From: Camellia lanceoleosa
Taxonomy: Eukaryota; Streptophyta; Magnoliopsida; Ericales; Theaceae
Length of the DNA stretch: 64,000 nt
NCBI GenBank assembly: GCA_025200525.1
Contig: CM045758.1
Coordinates: 161,631,040-161,695,039, forward strand
Direction of reading: 5' to 3'
In this document: positions 23,350 to 33,468 of the stretch, one piece after another
How the letters are laid out: every line of letters begins with the position of its first letter
Position numbering within the stretch: the first letter of the stretch is position 1
Program-made: the position numbers and the translations under genes
The notes under the pieces: model-generated
The model's input: only the letters and a program-made list of their open reading frames with translations
The model's database searches: none
What the model was told of the DNA's origin: nothing

Positions 23350-23988
23350 TGCCTAGCCAAGCAATGTGGGACAAGCTTTCCTTCCTTCAATTTGGGAAAC
23401 CCACCAAAACACCATTTTCATGAAGCTTACTTTGGCATCAATTTAAACAACCAAATATACTACGTAAATCACAATGCGGCATAGAACGCGTTACCACCAA
23501 TACCGCTATAACCATTACTAGGGTCTAGGGTCGCAAATAAACCGAGTTGTTCATGAACAAACTCATTTCGGCCATTACCGCTTAGTTAGTAATGAGCCGA
23601 ACTCGAGCTCCCAAGAGCTTGACTCGTTTATCTTTATTTAAATTATATAATAAAGATATTATTTATATATTAAATAACGTAAATAAAAAAATTTATTTAA
23701 ATAATAAAAATAATATTACAAAAAATTATCGAGCCGAGCCGAGCTGAGCTCGAGTTTCATTAATATTAACGAGCTGAGCTGAGCTCGAGCCTAGTTTCTT
23801 ATCGAGCCGAGCTCGAGCTCAATAAACAAGCTCGATAAGTAAACGAGCCGAGCTCGAGCTCAGTAAAGCTCGGCTCGGCTCAGCTCGGCTCAGTTCGTTT
23901 GCAGCCCTACTTGGGTCCTAGTTAAATTATAGTCCAAAGTTGACTAAAAATTCTGTTTTTGTGTATAATTTTCTCAACCATTCTAACA
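23350..23988 (-). repeat. Copia-1 3' LTR, right part
   Basis: Resumes the LTR after element B and runs parallel to 35369-35638, ending CATTCTAACA at 23988. It is interrupted by a hAT-type MITE at 23526-23909. Confidence 0.88.
23526..23909. mobile_element. hAT-type MITE (384 bp) in copia-1 3' LTR
   Basis: Terminal inverted repeats TAGGGTCGCAAATAAACCGAG and, from the right, TAGGGCTGCAAACGAACTGA. Flanked by 8-bp duplications CTAGGGTC (23518-23525) and CTTGGGTC (23910-23917), one mismatch; eight bases is the hAT signature. The 5' LTR of the host element lacks the insert. The interior is a self-complementary mix of GAGCTCGAGCT and GCTCGGCTCG repeats around an AT-rich core. No transposase. Confidence 0.85.
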
Positions 23989-24000
23989 ATCCCCCACATA
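23989..24000 (-). other. Polypurine tract of copia-1
   Basis: On the minus strand TATGTGGGGGAT directly precedes the 3' LTR. Copia-3 has the nearly identical tract CATGTGGGGGAT at 61118-61128, supporting a shared lineage. Confidence 0.82.
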
Positions 24001-24640
24001 AATGGAATTTGATGACAACAAAAATGCAACAACATGCAAAATTGGCTAAAAAATATAAAACGAAAACATCATGCATCAGGATGCGTAGCTTTCGGCTTTG
24101 AACCCTCTCTAATGATAATCTATCAAACTTACTAGCTAACCAGTGGACACAATGCCTTGAATTGTTCAGTCGTTTGTGTAAGCCAAGGCAATAGATTTCA
24201 AATAGAATATCCTCTAATATATTGTGGTTCTCACGGTTATGTTCATTTTGGCCTTGAACATTCCTGGTTATTCATGAGTATTTATAAAGAATTTAGCCTT
24301 TTCATTCTCATAGAACCGGCCCCAGTTCGACACTCATATAGGTGATTCTTATTGTGAGTATCTCTCATACCCATCGTATTTTATTTTATTTTTTTATTCC
24401 TAAATCAAAATATAAGTAATCATTAAAAACAAAGCTTATCCTTAAACCCCTACATATAACACATGTTACAGATATCACTCTCACCGTAGGAATGGGTAGG
24501 GAATTTTAATCCCTTGGTGATTTCTGGCGAGCTACACATAACTTAGTTGTCCCTTTGAACTTAGTTCTTAAGATCTCCAGTCATTTAAGTAGGGTTATCA
24601 TTATGATGACTCTTATGTAATAGGCTTTATTCCCATCCTG
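24001..24640 (-). other. Copia-1 interior between RNase H and 3' LTR
   Basis: About 640 bp of untranslated interior after the pol stop. It resembles the corresponding tail of copia-3 (about 60581-61117) in short phrases such as the CCTACCCATTCCT-like tract. No gene seen. Confidence 0.6.
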
Positions 24641-25416
24641 TTTGATGAACTATACACTTACTCTTTTGCCAAACCTTTCATTAACGAATCCGCAATATTC
24701 TCTTTAGAATTTATATAATCTATTGAAATTATTCCACTTGAGGGAAATTGCCTTATAGTATTATGTCGACGACGAATATGTCGTGACTTACCATTATACA
24801 TGTGACTCTGTGTCGTGCCTATTGTAGATTGACTATTATAATGAATGCAAATAACTGGCACAAGTTTTGGCCACATTGGAATGTCTTCTAAAAAGTGGTG
24901 AAGCCATTCTACCTCTTCTCATGCTTTGTCTAAAGCAATGAACTCAGATTCCATTGTGGATCGTGTGATGCATGTTTGTTTCATTGATTTCCAAGAAACA
25001 ACAGTGTCCCCAAGAGTAAAGACATATCCACTAGCAGATTTTAAATCTTTAATATCAGATATCCAATTGGCATCACAATAACCTTCCAATACTGCAGGAT
25101 ATCGAGTAAAGTTCAAACCATGATCATGGGTAAATCTTAAATATCTAAGAACCCGAATAATTGCTTTCCAATGGTCTTTTTCAGGATTACTAGTGTTTTT
25201 ACTCAATTTACTAACAGCATAAGCTATATCAGAACGAGTGCAATTCATTAGGTACATTAGGCTCCCAATGATTTGGGAGTATTTTAACTAAGACACTGCA
25301 TCACCTTTATTTTTTAATAAATAAAGACTGATGTCTACGAGTGTTCTTGCTACATTCACATCATCCTTGATATATTTACCAAGGATTTTGTCAACATAAT
25401 GAGATTAAGATAATGC
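24641..25416 (-). pseudogene. Copia-1 RNase H and RT C-terminus, broken
   Basis: 24919-25257 reads [53 protein letters not shown], and 24658-24876 continues [20 protein letters not shown] and NIADSLMKGLAKE. These are the D-E-D RNase H landmarks of copia pol. Several nonsense codons interrupt the region. The upstream part (25258-25416) continues the polymerase end up to the solo LTR A junction at 25422, where the same frame resumes at 27984. Confidence 0.85.
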
Positions 25417-26049
25417 ATACCTGTCACGACCTAAAGCTGCCCCCATAGGTTTAGCATCGTTACGGACCAGTAATCCTTGGATTACCAAAGGCCTCACAAA
25501 ATTTCATGTAATTAGGGGCTACGGAAGCAAATATATAAACATACATAGTCCATTGAGCTGTGAAGACATACATGGGACAGATAATTTTAAACTTTTATAA
25601 ACTGACGAGTGACGTCAAAGGTATAGTAATTACACGTCACTTCATACACTATACATACAACTAGGACTTGTCTATAGTCAAAACAAAATGACCAAATTCT
25701 AAAATACAAAACAAATATGGCCACGGGACTTAACATGATCCGGAACCTCCTCGAGAGACGCAAAGGGTGGCTGACAAAATGGAATTCCAAGCCATCAACT
25801 TTGAGCCTGGTCACGCGCCTGATCACCTACATATATAATATAAATAATGAGTGGGAGCCCAGTGAATAATAACCAAGTAAAGGGTTTTAATGAATGATGT
25901 CCATCACAGAGTCAGAAATCAAAGTTTATATCAGAGACAAATTCTTATCAGAAATAGAGTCATATGCATATTCAGATTCCAAATTAGAAACAGATTCATA
26001 TATATGTTCATATTCAGATTTTGCATATGATCATACGTGGTACATCCAT

Positions 26050-26255
26050 TAGTGCTAACAAATCCGATGACCCATAAAAGGACGGCCTTGAAGGCACTCC
26101 GATGACTCATGTGCATAGAGACGTTTCTGATTACCCATAAAGGGACAGCCATAAAGGCATTCCGATGACCCATAAAAGGACGGCCATAAAGGTATTTCGA
26201 TAACTCATGATGGGACGGCCATAAAGATATTCTGATGACCCATAAAAGGGACGCA
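26050..26255. repeat. Tandem repeat, about 40-bp unit, in solo LTR A
   Basis: Units of the form CGATGACCCATAAAAGGACG followed by GCCATAAAGGCATT recur four to five times. At the matching place the copy at 5281-7766 has an unrelated repeat based on GTATTGTTTCCCCCGGG. Confidence 0.82.
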
Positions 26256-26664
26256 TATCATATGATACTAAGGATACCACGAATACATTTCCGAAACTTA
26301 GACAACCATTCATTCATTCAAAACATAGTATTTCAGAAAATTGATCATTTCATATCATCAGAAAATAATTAAAGTTAAACATAACTTTACAGAGTTATTA
26401 CTCACAAATAAAAAATGGCTCCAATAGTTGAATAGAGTATGCTATTCAAATCTCTTGAGGCGCGTGACCTACACAGGTACAAAACGAATACATACAGAAT
26501 TGCACACCCGAAAACATTAACTTAGTTCTTCTTAGTCTTGGTGTGTTTTTACTTCTTTATCCTCATTATAGTGGCTTAAACATGACCTAGGAATGCTTAG
26601 AATACAATGAGGATGCCAAAATGAGTTGGAAAACACTTGGTGAAATTTCTGAAAATAGAGTCCC

Positions 26665-26990
26665 CCCTCGAGCATAGCTTTCCGCGCTCAAGCGGACTAG
26701 CAAACATGTGAGGGGCCGCTCAAGCTCAACTTTCCATGCTTGAGCGATCTGCAAACTTCGAAAAAGTACTGGTTATGTGATTTTCACGCTCAACAGACGC
26801 TCAACGGTTGCTCGAGCGTGAGACTCAACTCCCTGCTCGAGCACAACTTTTGCCGCTCAAGCGGTCTGCAAAACATAAAACTTCTGGGAGCATGCATCTC
26901 ACCCTCGAGCGGACTTCTGATCGTTCGAGCGAAGATGCAAAAACAAAGGTGGCCGCTTGAGCGCGAGGTATTCCGCTCGAGCAAAAGTGC
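26665..26990. repeat. Paired-palindrome cluster, LTR A (copy 4)
   Basis: Pairs exactly 20 bp apart at 26667/26687, 26719/26739, 26836/26856, 26904/26924 and 26956/26976; singles at 26789, 26800 and 26811. Pair intervals include 52, 68 and 52 bp. Confidence 0.87.
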
Positions 26991-27983
26991 AAAATCTGGA
27001 ATTTCTAGATTGCACTCCCAAGCTCCAAACTCGATTCCAATGATGAAATTCATGTTCTTTTAGGTGGAAAACATAAGTAAACTTATGTAAACTTGAAAAA
27101 CTTAGTGAATTTAGGATCGTTTCGTAAAATCAAGGTTTAGGAACATGTGATTGGTACAAAATTCAAACTCAAAGCTTTGAAACATAGCATGCATGAGTTG
27201 TTATAAACTTCAACCTCTCAAAACAAGATCAAAGGAGGTCCAATGGTGAGGAATGTTATGAATTCTTCAAACCATGCTAGAATTACAACATGCATGAGGG
27301 AAAATCTTTGAAAACAATTTCAAAATGTTATGAAACATGCATGCATGATTTGAGTTACAATTCTTCAAGTTTAACTCAAATCTTGTATCAACCTTCCTAA
27401 TTCCTTAGAGTTCAAGTCCTACATATCATGTTTAGACAATATAAAGGTTAAATCCTTACATAGACTTCCCAAAATTAAGGGCTAGAGACTTAATTCTCAA
27501 ATCTCTAGGTTCAATTATATCTCTTCTTAGCAAGTCTCTAGGGTGAGCTCAATCTTCTCATTGTTCTCCCTCTCACATTTATGCGTGTGTATAGGCTCAA
27601 GAGTGTGTTAAATGAAGGGAAAAGGGATGAGTGGAGGCAAAAAGGTGTCTTATATAGGCTTGCCTAATAATAGCTAATTAAGGCTAATCACATGGGCATC
27701 AAATTATTCTATTTAAATTGTTCCGAATCGAATTTTAATTAAACCTACAACAAATTTTTATAAATCCCGAATAACACATATATCAAGTTAATTTTTGAAT
27801 CGGATATTGATAAGGCCTTCAATTCACAAACCAAAATGGAAACATGAACAAATCTTTCTACGTTTAACAAATATAAACACAAACAATGCAATGCACAAGT
27901 AATTAACTCAGAATTTTTTCTTAATTACTTGTTAGGCACACTTCAGCATGGATTAACGTTAATCATGAGTCGGGGTTGTTACA

Positions 27984-29231
27984 ATATCCATAAGATATTT
28001 TATTAATTTCCATTCCTAATATAACATCTGCGACCCCCATATCTTTCATATCAAACCTTTTGTTCAGCATTTGCTTCGTTGATTTAATCAGATTTTGACT
28101 GCTTCCAATGATAAGCATGCCATTCACATAAAGACAAATGATGACATAACCTTTGTCAGTGTTTTTAACATAGACACATTTGTTACATTCGTTTATCTTG
28201 AAACCATTAGTTAGTATAGCATGATCAAATTTATCATGCCATTGCTTAGGAGTTTGTTTCAATCCATAGAGAGAATTTCAAACCGACATACTTTCTTTTC
28301 TTTTCCTTGTACTACAAACCCTTTGAGTTGTTCCATGTAGATTTATTCATGTAAATCCCCATTTAAAAAAGCTGTCTTAACATCCATTTGATGTATCTCA
28401 AGATTATATAACACTGCTATAGCAATAAGCATGCAGATGGATATTATTCTTATCACAGAGGAATATGTGTCAAGATAGTTTAGACCTACCTTTTGTCTGT
28501 AACATTTTACCACAAGTCTTACTTTACACTTGTCAACTGAACCATCTACTTTCATTTTTCTCTTGAATATCCATTTATACCCAAGAGGTTTCAAACCGGG
28601 TGAAAGATCCACTAATTCCCAAGTATGATTTTGCATAGTTGATTCAATTTCACTATTAACAGCCTCTTTCCACAAAGGTGCTTCAGAACCTAACATTGCT
28701 TCCTTAAATCTCTGAGGCACATTTTCTAATAGGTATGTCAGAAAATCTGGACCAAAAGATTTTGATATTCTTGCTCTCTTACTTCTTCTTGGTTCATCAT
28801 CAGTTAAATCCTGCTAGTCGAGACCATTACTAGTCTCTTGCACTTAATTGTCATTAGTCTCTTGACTTTATGTAGAATCATAAGGTTTTTCCTGTGAACT
28901 TAATTCCTGTCCTTTCTTATAAGGAAAAACATGTTCAAAGAACATAGCATTCATTGACTCTATAATAGTGTTCACATGTATATCAGGTATTTCTGATTTA
29001 TAAGTCAGAAACCGATATGCACTACTATTATGCACATAACCAATAAACACACAATCCACTATTTTTGGTTCTATCTTAGTCTTTTTCGGAACAAGAACTT
29101 CTACCTTTGCCAAACACCACCACACTTTTAAGTATTTGTAAGAAGGTGGTCGACCTTTCCACAATTCATAAGAAGTGCTATTAGTTTTCTTGTGAGGTAT
29201 CCTATTAAAGACATAATTGGTAAATAAAATT
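27984..29231 (-). pseudogene. Copia-1 integrase C-terminus and reverse transcriptase, broken
   Basis: 28868-29164 holds the integrase C-terminal part (LWKGRPPSYKYLKVW and DCVFIGYVHNSSAYRFL); 28343-28720 the RT start (ALWKEAVNSEIESTMQNHTW-like phrase, [32 protein letters not shown]); 27984-28262 the RT palm. The catalytic motif, normally YVDD, reads YVNG, so both Asp are lost. Stops lie near 28263-28342 and 28721-28867. The segment is cut on the left by solo LTR A and on the right by solo LTR B. Confidence 0.86.
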
Positions 29232-31229
29232 TATAGCAATTTTAGTTTTGACCCGACTTTTGTTGTATTCTGGACTTGGGTCTCGTGGTTTAATATTGTC
29301 ATTCACGTCTTTTTCCTCCTTACATCCTTTGAATTTGAGTATTGGGATGTCTTGGGTGTGTTTAGAATGGGTTGGTTGCTAGTTGGTCTAAATTATTGTT
29401 GCCCAGATTTTGGCTTCTTCACTCGAGCGAAGCTTCTTGTGCTCGAGCAAGCTTTGTGATCTCCCAGTACTTTTTCAAGCCTGCAAAGATACTGGAAGGG
29501 TGTTGTTGTTCACTCAAGCGAGGACTCTTGCGCTCGAGCAAAGGTTTCTATTTGTAAAACTTCGGGAAGTTTGTATTCTCTCGAGTGATACTTATTGTGT
29601 CTGGTCACTCGAGCGACAACTCTTGCGCTCGAGCAAGCCTCGCATATATCAGTTCGCAACAGCACCTTTTTATATCACTTTTTGATATCTTTTCACTCAC
29701 AAACCCTAGCCCAGCTCCCTCTCTCTCTAAAATTTGACTTCTCTCTACAAATACACCTAGATCTAGGGATCCCTCTACCCTACTCTCTTTGATAAAAAGA
29801 TAGAGCATTCTGTGGGCTCCCATTTGATTTGAAAAAAGTCAAGTTTGGTCATCTTTGAGGTTTCTCCACTTCTCCTTTGGGCTTCTACACTTGAGGTAGG
29901 GACTCTCTACACCTTAATATAGGTTTTAACTTGGTTATGGGTTGTTGTGTGAAAATGGTGAGATTTGGGGTGTGTTTTGAGCAAGCCTAGGGTTTGGGTT
30001 CAAGTTTGAAAAGAGGGGTTTCTATGTGGGTGTTATATATATGATTATGGGGTTTGGTTATGAGGTTATCATGTGTTAAAATAGTTAATTTTGGCATTTG
30101 TGTTAATATTTGGAAAATGGAGAGCTTTGCCCTTAAAAGTCTTGAATAATTATTTTGTATAAATACTGAAATTGGTATGGAAAATATGAAATTGGGAGGA
30201 TGTATAGATGAATGGTATTGTTGGATTTGTTCAATCACTCACCTATAGAAATTTGATAATTTATCTGTTATAGATATTGTATATCTGTTTAAAAATATCT
30301 GCTTTGGGCTATCGATGGAGGATAGTCATGATTATTGTAGACATTGCATGTGAATTAGGCAAATTAAAACTAATCCCTTAACCATTATCATTGAATATGA
30401 TTACGAATGATATACATTGTATATGTATGATATTTTGGAGGAGAAAATGGATGTACTCCATGTTTTGAGGGGAAGAAAGGGGATAGACTCCACTAAACTA
30501 AGTTGGCCTGTGTGTCCAGGGTGAAAGTCCCAAAAACCATTTGTATACATGGGTGCCGATTCCCGCAGATGAAATTTCTATAAAATGGAAAATATAAGTG
30601 AATGTGTTTGTATAATGATTTTATCTGTTAGAAACTTGTGAGGTGGAACCTCTGTTGATGAGTTAGATACAGTGGATGTACTTATTAAACCAAAATGAAT
30701 GAATTGAGATGCGAGTTTGGCATAACATGGTTTTGAAAAGAGTTATAAAGATTTTATCGTGGGACAATGAACATGTGCATCATACTTATATCTTATTAAT
30801 TCTCATTTATTATGTTAGTATGTTTCTACTGGGCTTTGGCTCACCCTATTTGAGAAAACCATTTTCAGGTGCTGATGATATGTCTATGCCAAGACAATAA
30901 CTAGAAGGGACTTTGGGGGCAAGAGCTTCTTTCTTTTGTTGTATTTTCTTTTGTACAGCTAAGGGCTTTATTTGTGTCGAGTTAGTCTCACTTTTGTTGT
31001 AACCAAGCCATGACTTGAAAAGATGTAAGCTTATAGGGCATTTGACTATTTGTATAATTTCAATTCTCTTATCATGGCAACACATGCTGTAGATTCAAGA
31101 TAAACATTTGTGAATATATATCGCATGTGTTAATTTTATGTAAACAAACTCTGATGTATGAAAGTATTTTATTTCTGTTATCCTTCCGCGTAGAAGTTGG
31201 ATTTATTATATTATTTTGGGGGCGTTACA
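29232..31229 (+). mobile_element. Solo LTR B inserted in copia-1 integrase
   Basis: Begins TATAGCAATTTTAG and ends GGGGGCGTTACA, the same family as the LTRs of element B but in the opposite orientation. Flanked by perfect duplications AAATT at 29227-29231 and 31230-31234; excision restores the integrase phrase WGEAI followed by LFTNY. It contains a palindrome cluster near its start (29418-29640). No interior remains. Confidence 0.88.
29418..29640. repeat. Paired-palindrome cluster, LTR B (copy 3)
   Basis: CTCGAG or CTCAAG pairs at 29422/29442, 29513/29533 and 29608/29628 are exactly 20 bp apart, plus a single CTCGAG at 29579. Pair intervals are 91 and 95 bp, longer than in LTR A. Between pairs is CCCAGTACTTTTTCAAGCC, similar to the phrase in LTR A clusters. 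Confidence 0.85.
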
Positions 31230-31234
31230 AAATT

Positions 31235-32160
31235 GCTTCCCCCCACAAGTTTTGCGGTAATCATGAACTTAATAACATGGCATTCATCATTTCTTTAAAG
31301 GTTCTATTCTTCCTTTCAGCAACTCCATTTTGCTGTGAGGAATAGGGTGCTTTAGTTTGGTGAATAATGTCATGTTGTGCACAAAATTTATTTAAAGGTG
31401 CATCATATTCACCACCCCTATTACTTCTAACCATTTTAATGGTTTTACCAAGTTGATTTTCAACTTCAGTTTTGTAGAGTTTAAACATTTCCAAGGCTTA
31501 ATCTTTACTTCTAAGTAAATATACATAACAATATCTTGTGCAATCATCGGTAAATGTTATGAAATATTTTTTGTCTCCTCTAGTTTGAACAAATTTAAGA
31601 TCACACACATCAATATGAATTAATTCTAGAGGTTCAGTTTTTCTTTCAACTGATTTAAATAGAGCCTTAGTTAGTTTCGCTTCTACACATATCTCACATT
31701 TGTGATTAGGATCAATTTCAAACTTTGGTATATAATCCAAACTAATTAGTCTACGCAAAGCATCAAAATTCACATGTCCTAATCTACCATGCCATAAATT
31801 TGACTCAAGAATATAAGCAAAAGATGTGTTATTCTTATTAATGACAGATTTTGGTACAACAGTCATTACATTCAACTTGAAGAGACCATCGCTCATATGC
31901 TTTACCCACATACATACCACTCTTTGTTAATACAAACTTATCAGATTCAAATACAAGCCTAAAACCATTTTTAGTTAACAAAGAACCAGAAACTAAATTA
32001 TTCCGAATGTCTGGTGTATGCAGTACATTGTTAAGGGTAAGTTCCTTCCCCGATGTCATCTTCATGATAACTTTTCCTTGTCCAATCACAGCAGAAGTAG
32101 ACAAATTTCCTATGAATAGTTGTTCACCATTTGCAGCCTCATTATAAGTAGTAACCATCT
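31235..32160 (-). pseudogene. Copia-1 protease end and integrase N-terminus, broken
   Basis: 31498-31920 carries the integrase zinc-binding region ([18 protein letters not shown] and CEICVEAK) and the first catalytic Asp region ([31 protein letters not shown]). 31261-31494 carries RSNRGGEY, where the family has RSDRGGEY, so the second catalytic Asp is Asn here, then QQNGVAERKNRT with the Glu. 31838-32158 is the end of the protease region ([20 protein letters not shown]). Frame breaks at about 31495 and 31900. Confidence 0.86.
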
Positions 32161-33207
32161 TTTTGTCCGTGCAAATGTGTCGAGTTGCCCCAGTGTTGAC
32201 CCATCATTCTTTGGGATTTTCAACCAAATTAGCCTCAGAAACTATGGCAAACAAGTTAATGTCATTTACTCCGTCAAAGATGTATTCTAGTTCTGTTACA
32301 TTGGCTTGATTGGTAGTCTTCTTGCTTGTACTTCCGCAATCCTTCTTAAGGCAGTGGCAATTAGAGGCATGATGTCCAGTCTTGCCACAGTTATAACATT
32401 TTCCTTTGAACTTTTTATTGTCATTATTGTCGCCTTGTTTAGGACCATCTCCAGCAAACTTCATCTTCTTGTTATATGGTTTGGGCACTTATTCCACTAC
32501 ATTAGCCTTGGACTTAATGGGATTTTTACCATTCCTCTTTTCAATCTTACGATTATCTTCCTCAATTCTCAGTCTTACAATAAGTTCATACATAGTCATC
32601 TCTTTGTATTCATGTTTTAAATCATTTTTGAAATCTTTCCAAGCCGATAGTAATTTTTCCACTATAGCAGCAACTTAGAAAGACTTACTAAGAGACATAC
32701 CCTCTGCATGAATATCATACAAAATTAATTGAAGACTTTGAACTTGAGAAATAACCGTTTGGGAGTGTACCATAACAAAATCTAGAAATTTACCGACAAT
32801 AAATTTCTTGGTGCCGACATCCTCTATTTTGTATTTTTTTTCTCCAAAGAATCTCATAATTCTTTTGTTGTTTTCAAAGGACTATAAACATTATATAGCA
32901 TGTTATCTAGGCCATTGATGATGTAATTTCTGCACAGAAAATCAGAATGCTTCCACGCATCCACCACGGCGACAACTTGCCGATCACTTTCATCCTCTTT
33001 AAGTATTAGAGCATCATCCTGGAAAAACCGGGCAAGATTAAGAGTTGTAAGATAGAACAACATTTTCTGCTACCATCTCTTAAACTCTGTGCCATTAAAT
33101 TTTTTTCATTTTTCTCCATGACTTATTGGAACTTGAACATGGTTTTGGGTAAGGACTGAAGTTGTTACAATCAGATTTGGAGTACCACTTTCAGTTGCAG
33201 AAGCCAT
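32161..33207 (-). pseudogene. Copia-1 gag and protease active site, broken
   Basis: ATG at 33205-33207 starts MASATESGTPN; the gag body continues through LFYLTTLNLARFFQDDA (32854-33063) and FIVGKFLDFVMVHSQTVIS (32675-32857), with stops between. A CCHC knuckle CYNCGKTGHHASNC lies in 32204-32488. At about 32170-32215 the protease site reads WVNTGATRHIC, so the catalytic Asp of DTG is Asn and the neighbouring Trp codon is a stop. Closest relative in this window is copia-3 gag (56435-57061). Confidence 0.86.
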
Positions 33208-33468
33208 AATATTCTATTATAAAAATCAGAAAAACCAAAATCAAAACACAAATTAATTTTCTAGTTACTAAAACCAGAAAAATAAGTTATAACACAGAAT
33301 AATTTTACTTTTCTAGTTACTAAAACCAGAAAAATAAAACACAACACAATAATTTTCTTATTACAAAAATTAAAAAATTATTTTATTAGATTCAAATAAA
33401 ACAAGTTTACAAAACGAAATTATTAATACAGTGAAGACCTATTAAAGAAAACACGCTCGTCTTAAGAT
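33208..33468 (-). other. Copia-1 5' interior leader
   Basis: About 260 bp between the 5' LTR and gag, AT-rich with a duplicated CTAGTTACTAAAACCAGAAAA phrase (about 33260 and 33313). A primer-binding site for initiator-Met tRNA is not recognisable next to the LTR; either another tRNA was used or it has decayed. Confidence 0.6.

Larger units (their letters stand above)
25422..27983 (-). mobile_element. Solo LTR A inserted in copia-1 RT
   Basis: Starts TGTCACGACC and ends GTCGGGGTTGTTACA, the best-preserved LTR A ends in the window. Flanked by ATACC (25417-25421) and ATATC (27984-27988), one mismatch. Deleting it and one duplicate restores the copia frame at the SYGY/ALS junction. It carries a tandem repeat (26050-26255) and the largest palindrome cluster (26665-26990). 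Confidence 0.9.
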
